Source: Anthracocystis setariae (lineage: Eukaryota > Basidiomycota > Ustilaginomycetes > Ustilaginales > Ustilaginaceae). From it: 64,000 bases of DNA. The position numbers and the translations under genes are program-made. Below the pieces are notes generated by a model, which ran no database searches, was not told where the DNA came from, and worked only from the letters and a program-made list of their open reading frames with translations. The stretch covers positions 682,001 through 746,000 of the forward strand of contig CAKMXJ010000006.1 in assembly GCA_928724745.1 (NCBI GenBank), given 5' to 3'. Below, piece by piece: positions 36,901 through 46,952 of this stretch (the stretch's first letter is position 1; the number at the start of each line of letters is the position of its first letter).

Positions 36901-38559
36901 TTAGAGCCTGGGGCCAGCGGCAGCGACCTCAGCCGAGACGTCGTTGGCGTACTTCTCGAAGTTGGTGTTGAACATCTCAGCCAACTTGTTGAGCTCGGTC
37001 TTGAAGGCAGCCTTGTCTGGCCACGAGGTGGCAGGGTTGAGCAACGTCTCGGGAACTCCCTCGACAGCAGAGGGGATCTGGAGGTTGAAGACACCGAAGT
37101 TCTCGAACTTGGCCTTGGCGAGCGAACCGTCGTGGATCGAATCGATAATCTTACGCGTGTACTTGAGCGGGCAACGCTGGCCGACACCGAACTTACCACC
37201 AGCCCAGCCGGTGTTGACGAGCCAGACGTCGGCCTTATGCTTCTCCATGCGCTCGGCCAACATCTTGGCGTAGACACGGGGGTGGAGCACGATGAAGGGC
37301 TGACCGTAACACGTCGAGAAGGTGGGCGAGGGCTCCTGGATACCATCCTCGGTACCCGGGGTCTTGGAGGTGTAACCGGCGATGAAGTGGTACTGAGCCT
37401 GGTTGGCATCGAGCTTCGAGACGGGGGGCAAGACACCGTAAGCGTCGCAAGTGAGGAAGATGATGTTCTTGGGCGGCGAGTTGGACATGCAAGGGATCTT
37501 GGCGTTGGGGATGAACTCGATGGGGTAAGAGCATCGGGTGTTTTCGGTGATGGTAGCGTCATCGTAGTCGACCTCGCGCGTGTTCTTGTCGTAGACGACG
37601 TTCTCGAGAACGGCACCGAAGCGAACAGCGTTGAAGATCTCGGGCTCCTTGGGAGCAGAGAGACCGATGCACTTGGCGTAGCAACCACCCTCAATGTTGA
37701 ACACACCCTCGTCCGACCACACGTGCTCGTCGTCACCGATGAGCGCACGCTTGGGGTCGGCAGAGAGAGTGGTCTTACCGGTACCAGAGAGACCGAAGAA
37801 GAGCGACACATCGCCGTCGGGACCCTCGTTGGCAGACGAGTGGAGCGAAAGCTGGTTGTACTTGACGGGCATGAGGTAGTGCATGACCGAGAAGATGCCC
37901 TTCTTCATCTCACCGGCGTACTCGGTACCGAGGATGACCATCTCGTGACGCTTGAAGTTGACCTCGACCGAGGTGGACGAAGTCATACCGGCGGTGAAAC
38001 GGTTGGCAGGGAATTGACCAGCGTTGTAGATGATGAAGTCAGGCTCACCAAAGTGCTCGAGCTCCTCGGCGGTAGGGCGGATAAGCATGTTGTGCATGAA
38101 GAGGGCGTGGTAGGCACGGCCGCAAATGATTCGGACCTTGATGCGGTACTTGGGGTCCCATCCTGCGAAACCGTCAAAGACGTAGATGTCGTCACGGGTG
38201 TTGAGGTAGTCGATGGCACGCTCACGGTTGATCTCGAAGGTGTGCTCGTCCATCTTGATGTTGACGGGGCCCCACCAGACGTGGTCCTTGGAGGTCTCCT
38301 CGTAGACGATACGCTTGTCCTTGGGCGAACGACCGGTCTTCTTGCCCGAGTAGTTGATCAAGGCACCAGCGGACGAGATGACGGCGCCCTCCTTCTTGAT
38401 GGCGTCCTCGTAGAGCTGAGCGACGGAAGCATTGCGCTTGAGGTGGATCTTGTCCATGTCGAAACCAGCATCGGAGAAGAGCTTGAGATCCGAGCCGAGC
38501 AACGAGTAGTGGGGGTTGTGAGTGGGAAGCTCATCGTGGTGGTTTCCTGGCGAAGTCAT
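36901..38559 (-). CDS. PCK1: Phosphoenolpyruvate carboxykinase (ATP)
   Basis: The 552-residue product matches the ATP-dependent PEPCK family along its length. It has [15 protein letters not shown] near the N-terminus, the kinase-1a P-loop GLSGTGKT (256-263), the adjacent metal/active-site sequence [15 protein letters not shown], then [12 protein letters not shown], and the C-terminal adenine-binding region with [21 protein letters not shown]. It converts oxaloacetate and ATP to PEP, CO2 and ADP, the committed step of gluconeogenesis in the cytosol. It is typically glucose-repressed. The C-terminus is PRL, close to but not a canonical peroxisomal PTS1. A very long upstream gap (3.7 kb) leaves room for a complex promoter. 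Confidence 0.97.
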   Translation of the reverse strand: MTSPGNHHDELPTHNPHYSLLGSDLKLFSDAGFDMDKIHLKRNASVAQLYEDAIKKEGAVISSAGALINYSGKKTGRSPKDKRIVYEETSKDHVWWGPVNIKMDEHTFEINRERAIDYLNTRDDIYVFDGFAGWDPKYRIKVRIICGRAYHALFMHNMLIRPTAEELEHFGEPDFIIYNAGQFPANRFTAGMTSSTSVEVNFKRHEMVILGTEYAGEMKKGIFSVMHYLMPVKYNQLSLHSSANEGPDGDVSLFFGLSGTGKTTLSADPKRALIGDDEHVWSDEGVFNIEGGCYAKCIGLSAPKEPEIFNAVRFGAVLENVVYDKNTREVDYDDATITENTRCSYPIEFIPNAKIPCMSNSPPKNIIFLTCDAYGVLPPVSKLDANQAQYHFIAGYTSKTPGTEDGIQEPSPTFSTCYGQPFIVLHPRVYAKMLAERMEKHKADVWLVNTGWAGGKFGVGQRCPLKYTRKIIDSIHDGSLAKAKFENFGVFNLQIPSAVEGVPETLLNPATSWPDKAAFKTELNKLAEMFNTNFEKYANDVSAEVAAAGPRL

Positions 38560-40179
38560 TTTGGTGATGCGATACGACGGTGCGTAGTAGAGATTCTAGG
38601 AATGCAGAGCGGTAAGGTGACTGTAAGTCGGCAAGTACAGGTTTCCCAAGAGCGACGAAGGGTTGAGGTCCAGGCCGTGATGAGGAGGTGGTGGGAGGAA
38701 GTCAAGACGATGTCCAAAGAAGGATGGTGCGTAGTGTGGGTGGTGCCAAATGGATCGGCGACATTCGGGAAGGGCAGAGTAGGAAAAAGGCAGGCGGACG
38801 GGGCGGTTGACGAGAGGGACCAAGGCAAGGAAAAAGACCGCAATTGGGTGGAGGCGGAGACAGACAGACAGGCAGGCAGGCAGACAGGCGGGAGTGGCAG
38901 CAGTCAAGGGCGGTCGGACCAATGGGAAAGGCGGGGATGCAATTCAGAAAGGCAACAGGTCAGTGTGTGTCTTGCAGATGATCATGTGAAATGCTGTTTG
39001 GATTTGTTCCGACAGGCAGGCAGGCAGGCAGGCAGGTACCCAGTGAGTCAGGCCGTGCGTGGCTTTATGGAGCGAAACGAATGTGTTGCATGGTACGCAG
39101 AGGTTATGCAGCACTCGAATCGCAACCAACACGAATGGCCGGCTCAGAAAGTGCACGAGCGGCACGGGATGAAATTTTAGACCCGTGACAAGTTCTGCCT
39201 GCTCAGGCCAAGCCGTCATGTCCTCTCTTGGATTGTCCGTCTGTCCGTTCGCACGAGCCCAAGCCTGCCCTGTTTCTATCGCAAGCCGTCGCAGCTGATG
39301 ATGATGATGATGATGATGACGACGACGACCACCAACGTGGATATAGACAAGGTAGACTGTGAGACGTGGAGCAGCACCAAAGCAAATCAAAGCACAGCAA
39401 GCGATGGAGGCCCAAACAAGCGTGGAAGACAGGGGACGATGACGACAACCCTCTTGGCCAAGTGGGCACCAACTCGTGACGATGACAGCAACGGGAGCGC
39501 AACGGACAGACAAGGGACACAAAGAGGGCGCGCGCGCGCACACAAGACAGCAAGGCCGGTTGACGGCAAAAACACAAAGCCGAGTACAGTAGCACAGAGT
39601 GCCATGCCGATCTTCGGGCTTGTGTCCGGCTACACGCTTGGCAAGTCTGTAAGAGGTAGGCCCAAGTCGGCTTGCAAGTAGAACAAGCGCCGCCCAGCCC
39701 TGCTCAGGCCCAGCTATGACCTGCAACTAACGAGTGCTCTGATCAGAATTGGCAGGAGCAGGGGGAGGGGATCACTGCGGCTAGCCTAGCGGAGCGGGTT
39801 CACGGGTCAAGTGAGAGACAGGGCAGCCGGAAGGCACGCCTGTGAAATCGACTCGACTCGACTCGACCTGACCTGCGTCCGGTTGAGCCTAAAATGGGCC
39901 AACGAGGTTGGCGGGGGAGATCGGAGTGCACTGCGCTATGCAAGCAAGCTACTCGTCCGCTGTCGCTTCGAGGAAATTTCAATATTTCCAAAAGTGACGC
40001 GTAGGTGCTGTGCCGTGTGCCTAACCCAAAACGGATTGTTGGTTGGAAGTCGGAGCGTGCTGCATTGAATGCGCTGGCTGGTCCGGACCTCTCAAAACCC
40101 AAAATGACCTCGGCTTGGCTTGCCTCGTCTTGCAAGCTTTGTCGACACCTATGTCAACAGCAAGCTATGCTCGCTGAAA

Positions 40180-40422
40180 GCAATGGCGGACAAGGCAGGC
40201 AGCAAGCATCTCGCCGAACATGTTCCAAGCGGCCATGACGATTCGGGAGGCGAGGATTCAGGCAAGTCCTTGGAAGGCAAGAACAAGAATCCCATGAGCG
40301 CGATCTGCATGGGCAGGCAGGCAGTCTTCCCCACAATTAACGGATGTTTCCGTTGCCTTTCCGCTCCACCCGCTTTCGGCGCTCCCAACTCCCCTCCGCG
40401 AATGCCGAAGCATCAATCATGA
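40180..40422 (+). CDS. Weak candidate small ORF, 80 residues, unknown
   Basis: The ATG opens MADKAGSKHLAEHVPSGHDD followed by an acidic and Lys-rich stretch. The frame extends about 20 codons further upstream without ATG (through FVDTYVNSKL), after a possible TTGCAAG acceptor. Third-position usage looks coding-like up to about residue 40 and then weakens. I recognise no family. It could be an exon, a relic, or chance. Confidence 0.2.
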   Translation, partial: AMADKAGSKHLAEHVPSGHDDSGGEDSGKSLEGKNKNPMSAICMGRQAVFPTINGCFRCLSAPPAFGAPNSPPRMPKHQS

Positions 40423-40649
40423 GTGAGATGAGAAGTCCTCCGCCATGTCGCCATGTCGTACAGAAGAATGCCCGACAACATTTGAGCCAGGCGGATTCTG
40501 ACATTACCAAAAACGACTGCCGTTCGATTGCAACGCAACCCGCTCAAGGGGGCGACCGCGGTCGATGCCTTCTGAAACTGGGAGAACAAAACCGAACAGA
40601 CAGCGAGACGGATCATGACTTACCAAAAACGTTAGCCTTGTTGCGTTGA
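40420..40649 (+). CDS. Weak candidate small ORF, 76 residues, unknown
   Basis: It overlaps the previous ORF by three bases and starts MSEMRSPPPCRHVVQ. It is hydrophilic and ends LALLR. It covers both copies of a diverged ~45-base duplication (around 40493-40530 and 40605-40640). No family recognised; the opposite strand may be the transcribed one. Confidence 0.15.
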
Positions 40650-42306
40650 ATGGCTCAGATGCAGACGATTGCAGAAGAGTGGTGGTGAGATAGCAGATAC
40701 AGCGACCAGAAGAAGCTGATACGAGTGCGAAAGGAATCAGGAAGAGGATGAAGGTTGGAGAGTTGGAAGAAGCGACAGGGCCTTCTTGGTTGTATATATG
40801 CGTTTGAAACACAAGTGTCTTGAGCTGCAAGATCATGGCTATCGTGCTACACTTGCACAAACATGAATGATGACCGGGACATCACGGACCACCGGCGTCA
40901 AGTCCAACACGGACGGATTCGCAAATGCAGCCCACACACACTCACACAAGACCACCATGTAATCCAGTTCGGGACGGACAGAGTCGCGCATATGATCCGG
41001 CAGAGCAGCGATCTGAGCGAGGGAAAGTATAGGACTGTAGCTGCATGCAGCTAGTTTGGCCGGACATTCTCGAAGTACTGTAGTGAGCTGGACTGTATGT
41101 CGATCCTCGCTTCCTTACGTTCGAAGGCTGGGTGCGAGACAAAATACGCTCTTGAGGCGATTGAGCCGCTGACTAGCGCACCACTGGGCGGAAGGGTTAA
41201 CAACATTCAAACAAGTAGTACTCAAATCGCAACAGTGGGCGAGAAGTGTGCCAACAATGTGGTCCCGAGGGTGACGCATGAAGGTCCAAGGGTTTCTGCC
41301 TCTCCAGACGCGCTGCACCATCCTTCGGGTGTTTACGGTTCCGGTGCCTCCCGAACTCAATCCGCACTCTGCGAGATTCGAATTTCCTGCCCAGACGCAT
41401 AGGTTCAAAAGTCTCTCATATTAGTATTGGTACCTTTTGGTCCGGACAGGTCCCCACGGGGACGTATGCAATCAATTCAAAGACCAGCTGGCGTTGTCTG
41501 CGCAGCGATTGATTGAATTGAATTGAAGATACCAGTAGAAGCGGTTCAAGCATCCAGCTTCAAAGTGTCGTGTTGGATGGCAACCCACCAAGAAGTTCAA
41601 GGTCGAGTTTGCTTAAGTTCAATTCAATTATGGGCTTCTAGTCATCCGAATAGCATTCGCCGCAACGGGGTTGTTCACGAGCGGTTCCACTTTCTCCAAG
41701 AAGCCTCGGATCATACTCGACTGCGTCACTCACTTCCAGGTCGCCAGTAGAATACAAGGCAAGGTGTCTTGGACCAAAAGAGCATGTGAATACGCTTTCT
41801 TCCGCAGAGAGGAACCGGCTACACACTGGCTTCATGATGACGTCTCCACTCGCCGCAGTTTAGTATGTGGAGAGTACAGAATGTGGACAGTGTGCGGAGA
41901 GTGTCCTGTTGAATGGATTCTTGGTCGAGCGCGCTAAGCCCGGAATGCCTAACGATCCAACTCCCTGTCGATCTGTATTTTGCCGACTGAATATCCGGGT
42001 CTTCCGAAGTCTTAAAAACCTGTAAACAATGTAGGGGAGGTAGGTGTAACACTTATGGAAATAACCCTAGAGGATAAAGTTGGATTAGGGTATTCTGACA
42101 AAGCTATCTCCACGTCCGCAAGCCGCTTTGGCCAGCTCAGAAGATCCCGCTTTGGAGCCATGCAGGGCCTATTCGCACCGCAGTAGCGTCTCTTCGCAAA
42201 CACCTTCCTGACGCTGTTCGAATCAATCACCAACCCTATCCAAATCAGCATCATCGAGCTGCTGCTATCTTGAGGCAAGAGCATCTCAACACAGACATAT
42301 ACGACC

Positions 42307-42836
42307 ATGAGTCAATCATCCAGACCATTGGCGGTAAGTTGCAACATGCCGGCCATAGTTTGACGCCAGAACATCGACTGACGAGCCTCTTCCTCCTCTT
42401 CTTCGTTGCTACTCATCTTTGGCGCCTCCTGACCACTGCTTCGTCGACCAATCAGTCGCTGCACGCTGCTCAAGATCCCTTCAAGCCCATGATACCCACA
42501 GCACTCCTTCCATACATGGCATTCATCTCTCTCGCAGGCCTTTTCCTTTCCGCTTTCTACTTCACAACGTAAGTATTTGCTTCTGGCGTACTGGTAATCA
42601 TGGGGCATTTACACTGCTTCTCGAATTCATCGTACTGACGGACTTTTATCCTGCCTCTTGTTTTCTCGAAACACGCTGCAAATCGAATTCACCATCGCCG
42701 GATCATTTTGTACCCTCTTCACAGGTTACCAAAGAGGAGTCTCACGGCCACGGAGATTGTTGTCGGTATCATTGCAAGTCTGCAGGCAGGCTTTGGCGTT
42801 GTAGCTCTTTTCAACGCTGTCGGTGTCTACGTGTGA
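42307..42836 (+). CDS. OST5: Oligosaccharyltransferase subunit OST5 / TMEM258, three exons
   Basis: Exons 42307-42333, 42456-42568 and 42725-42836 join to 83 residues; introns are 122 and 156 bases, both with GTAAGT donors and CAG acceptors. The product begins MSQSSRPLA. A first membrane span (about 26-46) follows DPFKPMIPTALLPYM, a short polar loop reads LPKRSLTATE, and a second span leads to the C-terminus FNAVGVYV. Human TMEM258 (79 residues) and yeast Ost5 (86 residues) share this two-helix layout and the G-[IV]-Y-V end. Ost5 associates with Ost1 and Stt3 in the ER N-glycosylation complex. The gene is invisible as a single ORF; the splice model rests on phase-perfect joins and the conserved terminus. 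Confidence 0.85.
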
Positions 42837-43925
42837 TTCGCTCAGACCGCAATCAACGCCGACAAGGACAATATCTCCCTACCCGGCCCAAACATGCTGT
42901 AAGCCGAGCTTGTCGTGGCATTGATGAAAGCTCCACGTTCGCTTCTAGGGTATTGAGCGTCCATTTCCCTTGCGAACTCCTCGCATTGATATGCACTGAA
43001 CTATATCGAGTACAACTTCGCCGGGAGACGCGGACATCGAGCTTTGGCCGACAAGCTTTCTAAGTCAAAGGGGGAGAAGGGAGGCTTGATTTTCGCCTCC
43101 TTTTTGAAGCCACAATTTTGTGAGCACTTTATTCTTTGTCCTCGATCGGTGGCAGTTTGTGACCGTCCTCTTTGATTCAGCTTTGCTAGACCATGGAATC
43201 AAGTACGACTTGCGCAAGTTGGACGAACGTCGATGCGCAGGAGCAGATCATTGCTGAGGCGGGTGCCAATCCGTGCGTGTCTTTTTGGATCTACTGCACC
43301 ACAAAGTCGCTTGGTCAAAATGGGCCTCAGGTCAGTCCCTCAGTGCTCCAAGTCACTGTTGGTATGGCCGAGGTGTTCGCTTGGCAGAATAGCAGCCTTG
43401 CTTTTCGTTGTGCGACGTCTGCCGTGCGCAAGCCTATCAATGCCGATCAGCGCCTCATTTGGGGCAATTCTCAGTCTGATGGCCTGGTCATGCCTCATAT
43501 TGGCACTCGTGAGAAAGCTAAATTACATGTCGCGACTTCCGGAAATGTGGATGCATCCGCGTGTCGTTTGGGTGTTGCAGTATCGTATCTATCCTCTACT
43601 CGACCATCGACAACGTTCGGATCATCCACACCCGCGAGCACGCTTGTCGCCGGAATAGAGTAACTTGCTATCACAGTTCGCAACCGATCCGATCCATTCA
43701 TCGGTTCATCCGAAAGCATCAACCATTGCCACTACTTTAGCTCGGTACACGTCACAACAGCCGCCTGTTTCATTCGCACGAGGGACGCATCCCGGTTCCA
43801 TCTCATTTGCTCCAACCCACGCGCCGCCATCACTTGGGAAGCCCCAAACCCTGGACATCGCCCTGAGGAATCTACACGGTTCGTAGCTAAGCAGCTCGGA
43901 ACACCCGGTCTGACCCTAACTCATT
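42837..43925. other. Region between OST5 and the 43.9-kb ORF
   Basis: Contains coding-like fragments in several frames without a recognisable protein, described under findings and under the 43193-43663 ORF. No RNA gene seen. Confidence 0.4.
43193..43663 (+). CDS. Uncertain ORF of 156 residues, unknown
   Basis: ATG 43193 opens MESSTTCASWTNVDAQEQII and the frame stays open to TAA. A second, more hydrophobic frame (43233-43658) overlaps it, and a third frame upstream reads VLDRWQFVTVLFDSALLDHG. Coding-like signal therefore shifts frame along the stretch, which fits either several short exons or a decayed gene. I recognise no family and would not trust this single ORF as the true product. Confidence 0.25.
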   Translation: MESSTTCASWTNVDAQEQIIAEAGANPCVSFWIYCTTKSLGQNGPQVSPSVLQVTVGMAEVFAWQNSSLAFRCATSAVRKPINADQRLIWGNSQSDGLVMPHIGTREKAKLHVATSGNVDASACRLGVAVSYLSSTRPSTTFGSSTPASTLVAGIE

Positions 43926-44723
43926 ATGCCGGCCGTCCGCACAGTTCCCAGAGACGTGTTGATACGCGTCCCCAAGGTGGAACCCTATTCCAACAGCTAT
44001 ATCCCACCATCAGTCCGGGCCAAGGAGCAGGAAAAGAAAGCAGCAGAGGCCCAAGCCAGCACATCCGCTTCAGCGGCTGGGGCCGAAGCAGGTCCATCTA
44101 CAGCGAACTCGGCCGACCCGCTCAATCCCACCTCAACATTAGAAGCATCCTCCGCAGACGCCACAAACACCACTGCACCTTCCACCTCCACAACTGAAGC
44201 TCTAGCCGCAACAACATCAGCATCAACAGAAGCGATCGTATCGGCATCAGCGCAACCCGCGGGTGTTGAAGCAAACAAGGAGGAGGATCAAGAAGAGTCC
44301 AAAGATCGACGCGGACGAGGCAACTCACCTACCCTACCCTTCCTCTCCGTTGATCGAGAGGAGGGGCAAACGGTTGAACTTTCTAAAGCAGCCACGTCAG
44401 CTGCTGGTTGGAACAGTCTTCTTGTGTGGGCTCGGCGTCAACGCGGTGCACAGTGGGACGAGTCCACGGCGATCTGGCAAGTCGACAAGCACAGTAGAGA
44501 GTACTACAGCTTTTGTGAAGATCCCGCGACAACGGACCGCGCCAAGCAGCCCGGGGAAGAAGGAAATACACCAGCAACGAACGCAGACACGACGGAAGAG
44601 AAGGCAGCAGAGGACGACGAGGATAAGGGCCCCACGCGAGTTTCATCCCGCAACAAGGTGGAGGGCGAGGCAAGTCCGCCTCCCGTCGCGGTTGGAAGGT
44701 CGGCGAGGTTGCTTCGCCGATAA
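43926..44723 (+). CDS. Hypothetical protein, Ala/Ser/Glu-rich, 265 residues
   Basis: The ATG begins MPAVRTVPRDVLIRVPKVEP followed by YSNSYIPPSVRAKEQEKKAAEAQ. A long Ala/Ser/Thr low-complexity region (about 35-125), a more ordered central part with SAAGWNSLLVWARRQRGAQW and QVDKHSREYYSFCED (about 155-205), and an acidic Lys-rich tail ending GRSARLLRR follow. The basic ends and acidic middle suggest a nuclear protein, but that is a guess. It converges on CDC73. It may have upstream exons: an open frame at about 43665-43886 follows a TATCACAG acceptor-like site. Confidence 0.55.
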   Translation: MPAVRTVPRDVLIRVPKVEPYSNSYIPPSVRAKEQEKKAAEAQASTSASAAGAEAGPSTANSADPLNPTSTLEASSADATNTTAPSTSTTEALAATTSASTEAIVSASAQPAGVEANKEEDQEESKDRRGRGNSPTLPFLSVDREEGQTVELSKAATSAAGWNSLLVWARRQRGAQWDESTAIWQVDKHSREYYSFCEDPATTDRAKQPGEEGNTPATNADTTEEKAAEDDEDKGPTRVSSRNKVEGEASPPPVAVGRSARLLRR

Positions 44724-44976
44724 CGTGCAAGGAAACGTCGCATCTGTCAGCACCCCTTGGGATCTGCTCAACTCTCCAGTATACCTCATCAACTCTATAG
44801 GAAAAGCATTGTAACAACAAGCATTCAGTCGGAAGTAGGCCAGGCGATGATTCGCCAGGTTCGTGCAGAGAATGCGAGTGAGATTTCTAGAAGTACATGG
44901 TTGACACACAGTCGGGGTTTTCCGATGATCTGAAAGGTGAAAGGCGGCCGTAGAGGAAGTTTGACATGAACATGCG

Positions 44977-46362
44977 CTATGCAAGCAGGTGAGGCTTACG
45001 TCTCTGAGTCCATGACTCGAGTTGACGCCAGAAATGACTGACGACCTGCTTGTCGGTGTGCCGCTTGGCTCGATCCACCTGCAGTTCCACTACGTTCCAG
45101 TCGCGAATGTTGGGGTTCTGAGGCTCATTATGCCATCGCACGTAACAGCCCATGACGTTCTTAAACAGTTCCTTGGGATCTGACCATCTGTATGTCTTGA
45201 ACTGCCATGCCTGACCCGTGGTGAAAACCGCAATCACCCTGTTCCATGGGTCCGTTCCCGGCGCTGACGCACTCGATCCGCCCAACCGCGTCACTGCCTC
45301 GGCACTGTCTACAACCAGAATACGCCTTCCGATACCGACGCCCTGGCCAGCCTGCCCCACCCCGCCGCGGCTTGTGATGGATACGACAAGATCAGCTACA
45401 CTTCGAGCCCTTTGTCTCGCTTCCTCAGGTGGCACAAAGATCCCCTCTTCCAAGAACTGCTTGATGTTGAACATGTTCAACAAACTCGTTGGCGAGCTGG
45501 ACAGCACGACGATGGGATCTTGAGCGCGCTGCTTGCGTACCTGTCCGCTTGCAGAAACGCCTGGTCGAGCTGCTGCTGAAGACGATGGCGGGGCTGCCTT
45601 ACCCGCTGCTTTCCTTGCGGCTTCCACTTTAGCCGAAAAGGTCTTACGGAAGCTTTCGAAGTCGACCACCTTGGACCCCGCCACGCGCGATGCTGCCGCT
45701 CCTCCTGAAAGTCCAGCGATGTTGCCTCGAAGGGCATCGTTCCTGGTCCGTAACACGATCTCGTACTGTCCCCTAACGCGCTTCACGTATTCGACGTCCT
45801 GTGGGTTGACCTTGTAAGGGCGCTTGAGTCCGGATGCGTCGGGAGCTGCGGCGGCTTCTGCGGTGGTCGTCGGTGCAGATTCACTGGTGGCTGCCGTGGG
45901 GAGGTCGGAGGATTGGAGAACACCTGTCCAATCCGATCGTTTGCCGAGCAAGTAGTCCAGGATGGCTGCTCTGTCGAGGGTTGGGAATGAGGCTACCTTG
46001 GCGGTCGCTGCCTGTGCGAGGTAAGCACCAGGACGTTCATCACGTGCCTGAACTGCGAGGATGACTGCCTCGACATTGTAGAAGAAGTCAGATTCAGTGT
46101 TGGGATTTGGAGGGTTGCCGGAAGCGAGGCGTGACGCGAGTTCGTCCCTGGACTTTGCAAGCCGTGTTACAGCGGACTTGTCGATGGAGACATCACCGAT
46201 CTTGACTGCGCTGGCTTCAGTGATGGAGCTGACTGACACAGATTGGGCATCAAGAAGTTGAATGGATGCGAAAGCGTCAGACTGACTGGCTTCTGCATTC
46301 TTGAGCGCGGATCGGATGAGGTCGAGTGGGTCCTGCGCACTAGATGGCACCGAGGCAGCCAT
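44977..46362 (-). CDS. CDC73: Paf1 complex subunit Cdc73 (parafibromin homologue)
   Basis: The 461-residue product has the Cdc73 layout. The N-terminal part includes DPLDLIRSALKN and a central basic segment (KRPYKVNPQDVEYVKRVRGQ). A Ras-like C-terminal domain starts near residue 288 with DPIVVLSSSPTSLLNMFNIK. It continues through WQFKTYRWSDPKELFKNVMG, YVRWHNEP and IRDWNVVELQVDRAKRHTD to the end RRKPHLLA, comparable with parafibromin's KHKSHLRF. It binds RNA polymerase II in the Paf1 complex and supports elongation, histone modification and 3'-end formation. A GTAAGC near the end could be a donor, but the unspliced ending already fits the family. Confidence 0.92.
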   Translation of the reverse strand: MAASVPSSAQDPLDLIRSALKNAEASQSDAFASIQLLDAQSVSVSSITEASAVKIGDVSIDKSAVTRLAKSRDELASRLASGNPPNPNTESDFFYNVEAVILAVQARDERPGAYLAQAATAKVASFPTLDRAAILDYLLGKRSDWTGVLQSSDLPTAATSESAPTTTAEAAAAPDASGLKRPYKVNPQDVEYVKRVRGQYEIVLRTRNDALRGNIAGLSGGAAASRVAGSKVVDFESFRKTFSAKVEAARKAAGKAAPPSSSAAARPGVSASGQVRKQRAQDPIVVLSSSPTSLLNMFNIKQFLEEGIFVPPEEARQRARSVADLVVSITSRGGVGQAGQGVGIGRRILVVDSAEAVTRLGGSSASAPGTDPWNRVIAVFTTGQAWQFKTYRWSDPKELFKNVMGCYVRWHNEPQNPNIRDWNVVELQVDRAKRHTDKQVVSHFWRQLESWTQRRKPHLLA

Positions 46363-46633
46363 GGTCGAAAATGGATTGAGCCGGACGCGTCAGATCGACC
46401 TGGATGCCTTTCTAACTCCGTAGGATCCACTCTACCGGAGAAATCAGATCGAAAAGGAACGACAAAGGTGAGTTATGTGACGGTTGTGGAAGAACAGGAG
46501 TGAAAGTATCGAGACATGCACTCTTGGTATGTGCGTGGAGTGCAGACACGCTCAACTCCAACACCCTGACAGAGAACATGCCAAGTTCGGATCCGAGCTG
46601 CGCAATTTTCAAGAAGAAATGTTGAAATTTCCC

Positions 46634-46673
<40 letters not shown>

Positions 46674-46952
46674 TTGGTAGGATATTCATAAAGCGCTCTT
46701 ATGCGAGAAAAAGGTACAGTCGTTGCAAAAGTTGTAACTTTTGGTTTTGCTTCTGCAGCCTCTGGCAACAAGACCCTTACCAACTCTCAAGACGCCGCTG
46801 GCCAAGCTCCCTTGTCATTACCAGCACCTACCTTATCGAGGCCCCGGACTTCCGAGCAGCACCTACTCTCACTCTCATTAGTCCCACCTCGACTGACCAC
46901 TACAACTAACACACGTCGACACAGGGGGCTCCTGGTCACAGACATAACAAAA
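46363..46952. promoter_or_regulatory. Divergent CDC73 / TRM4 promoter with T36 tract
   Basis: A pure run of 36 T at 46637-46672 lies between the divergent genes; on the minus strand it is poly-A. Such tracts exclude nucleosomes in fungi. An in-frame ATG at 46701 would add 84 residues to TRM4. TTTTGCTTCTGCAG at about 46745-46759 resembles an acceptor within that leader. Confidence 0.6.

Larger units (their letters stand above)
38560..42306. other. Long gene-poor region upstream of PCK1
   Basis: About 3.7 kb with no recognisable protein family. Simple repeats include (CAGG)-type runs at about 38859-38888 and 39011-39036, and a GAT/GAC run near 39296-39328. One GTACAGTA motif lies near 39583. 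Coding-like plus-strand ORFs at 40.1-40.65 kb and a possible spliced minus-strand transcript starting near 40.79 kb are noted separately. The 41.4-42.0 kb part is AT-richer and contains repeated AATTCAATT-like words and a short GTCCCC/GGGGAC hairpin near 41450. Confidence 0.5.

Noticed and set aside
36850..39180. 776-codon ORF antisense to PCK1 and running into its upstream region
   Set aside because: The part over PCK1 is the codon-bias mirror of that gene; the rest is low-complexity and repeat-derived.
38944..39726. 260-codon minus-strand ORF in the PCK1 upstream gap
   Set aside because: Cys/His/Pro-rich with a poly-His from a trinucleotide repeat, non-ATG context and no domain; it looks like chance.
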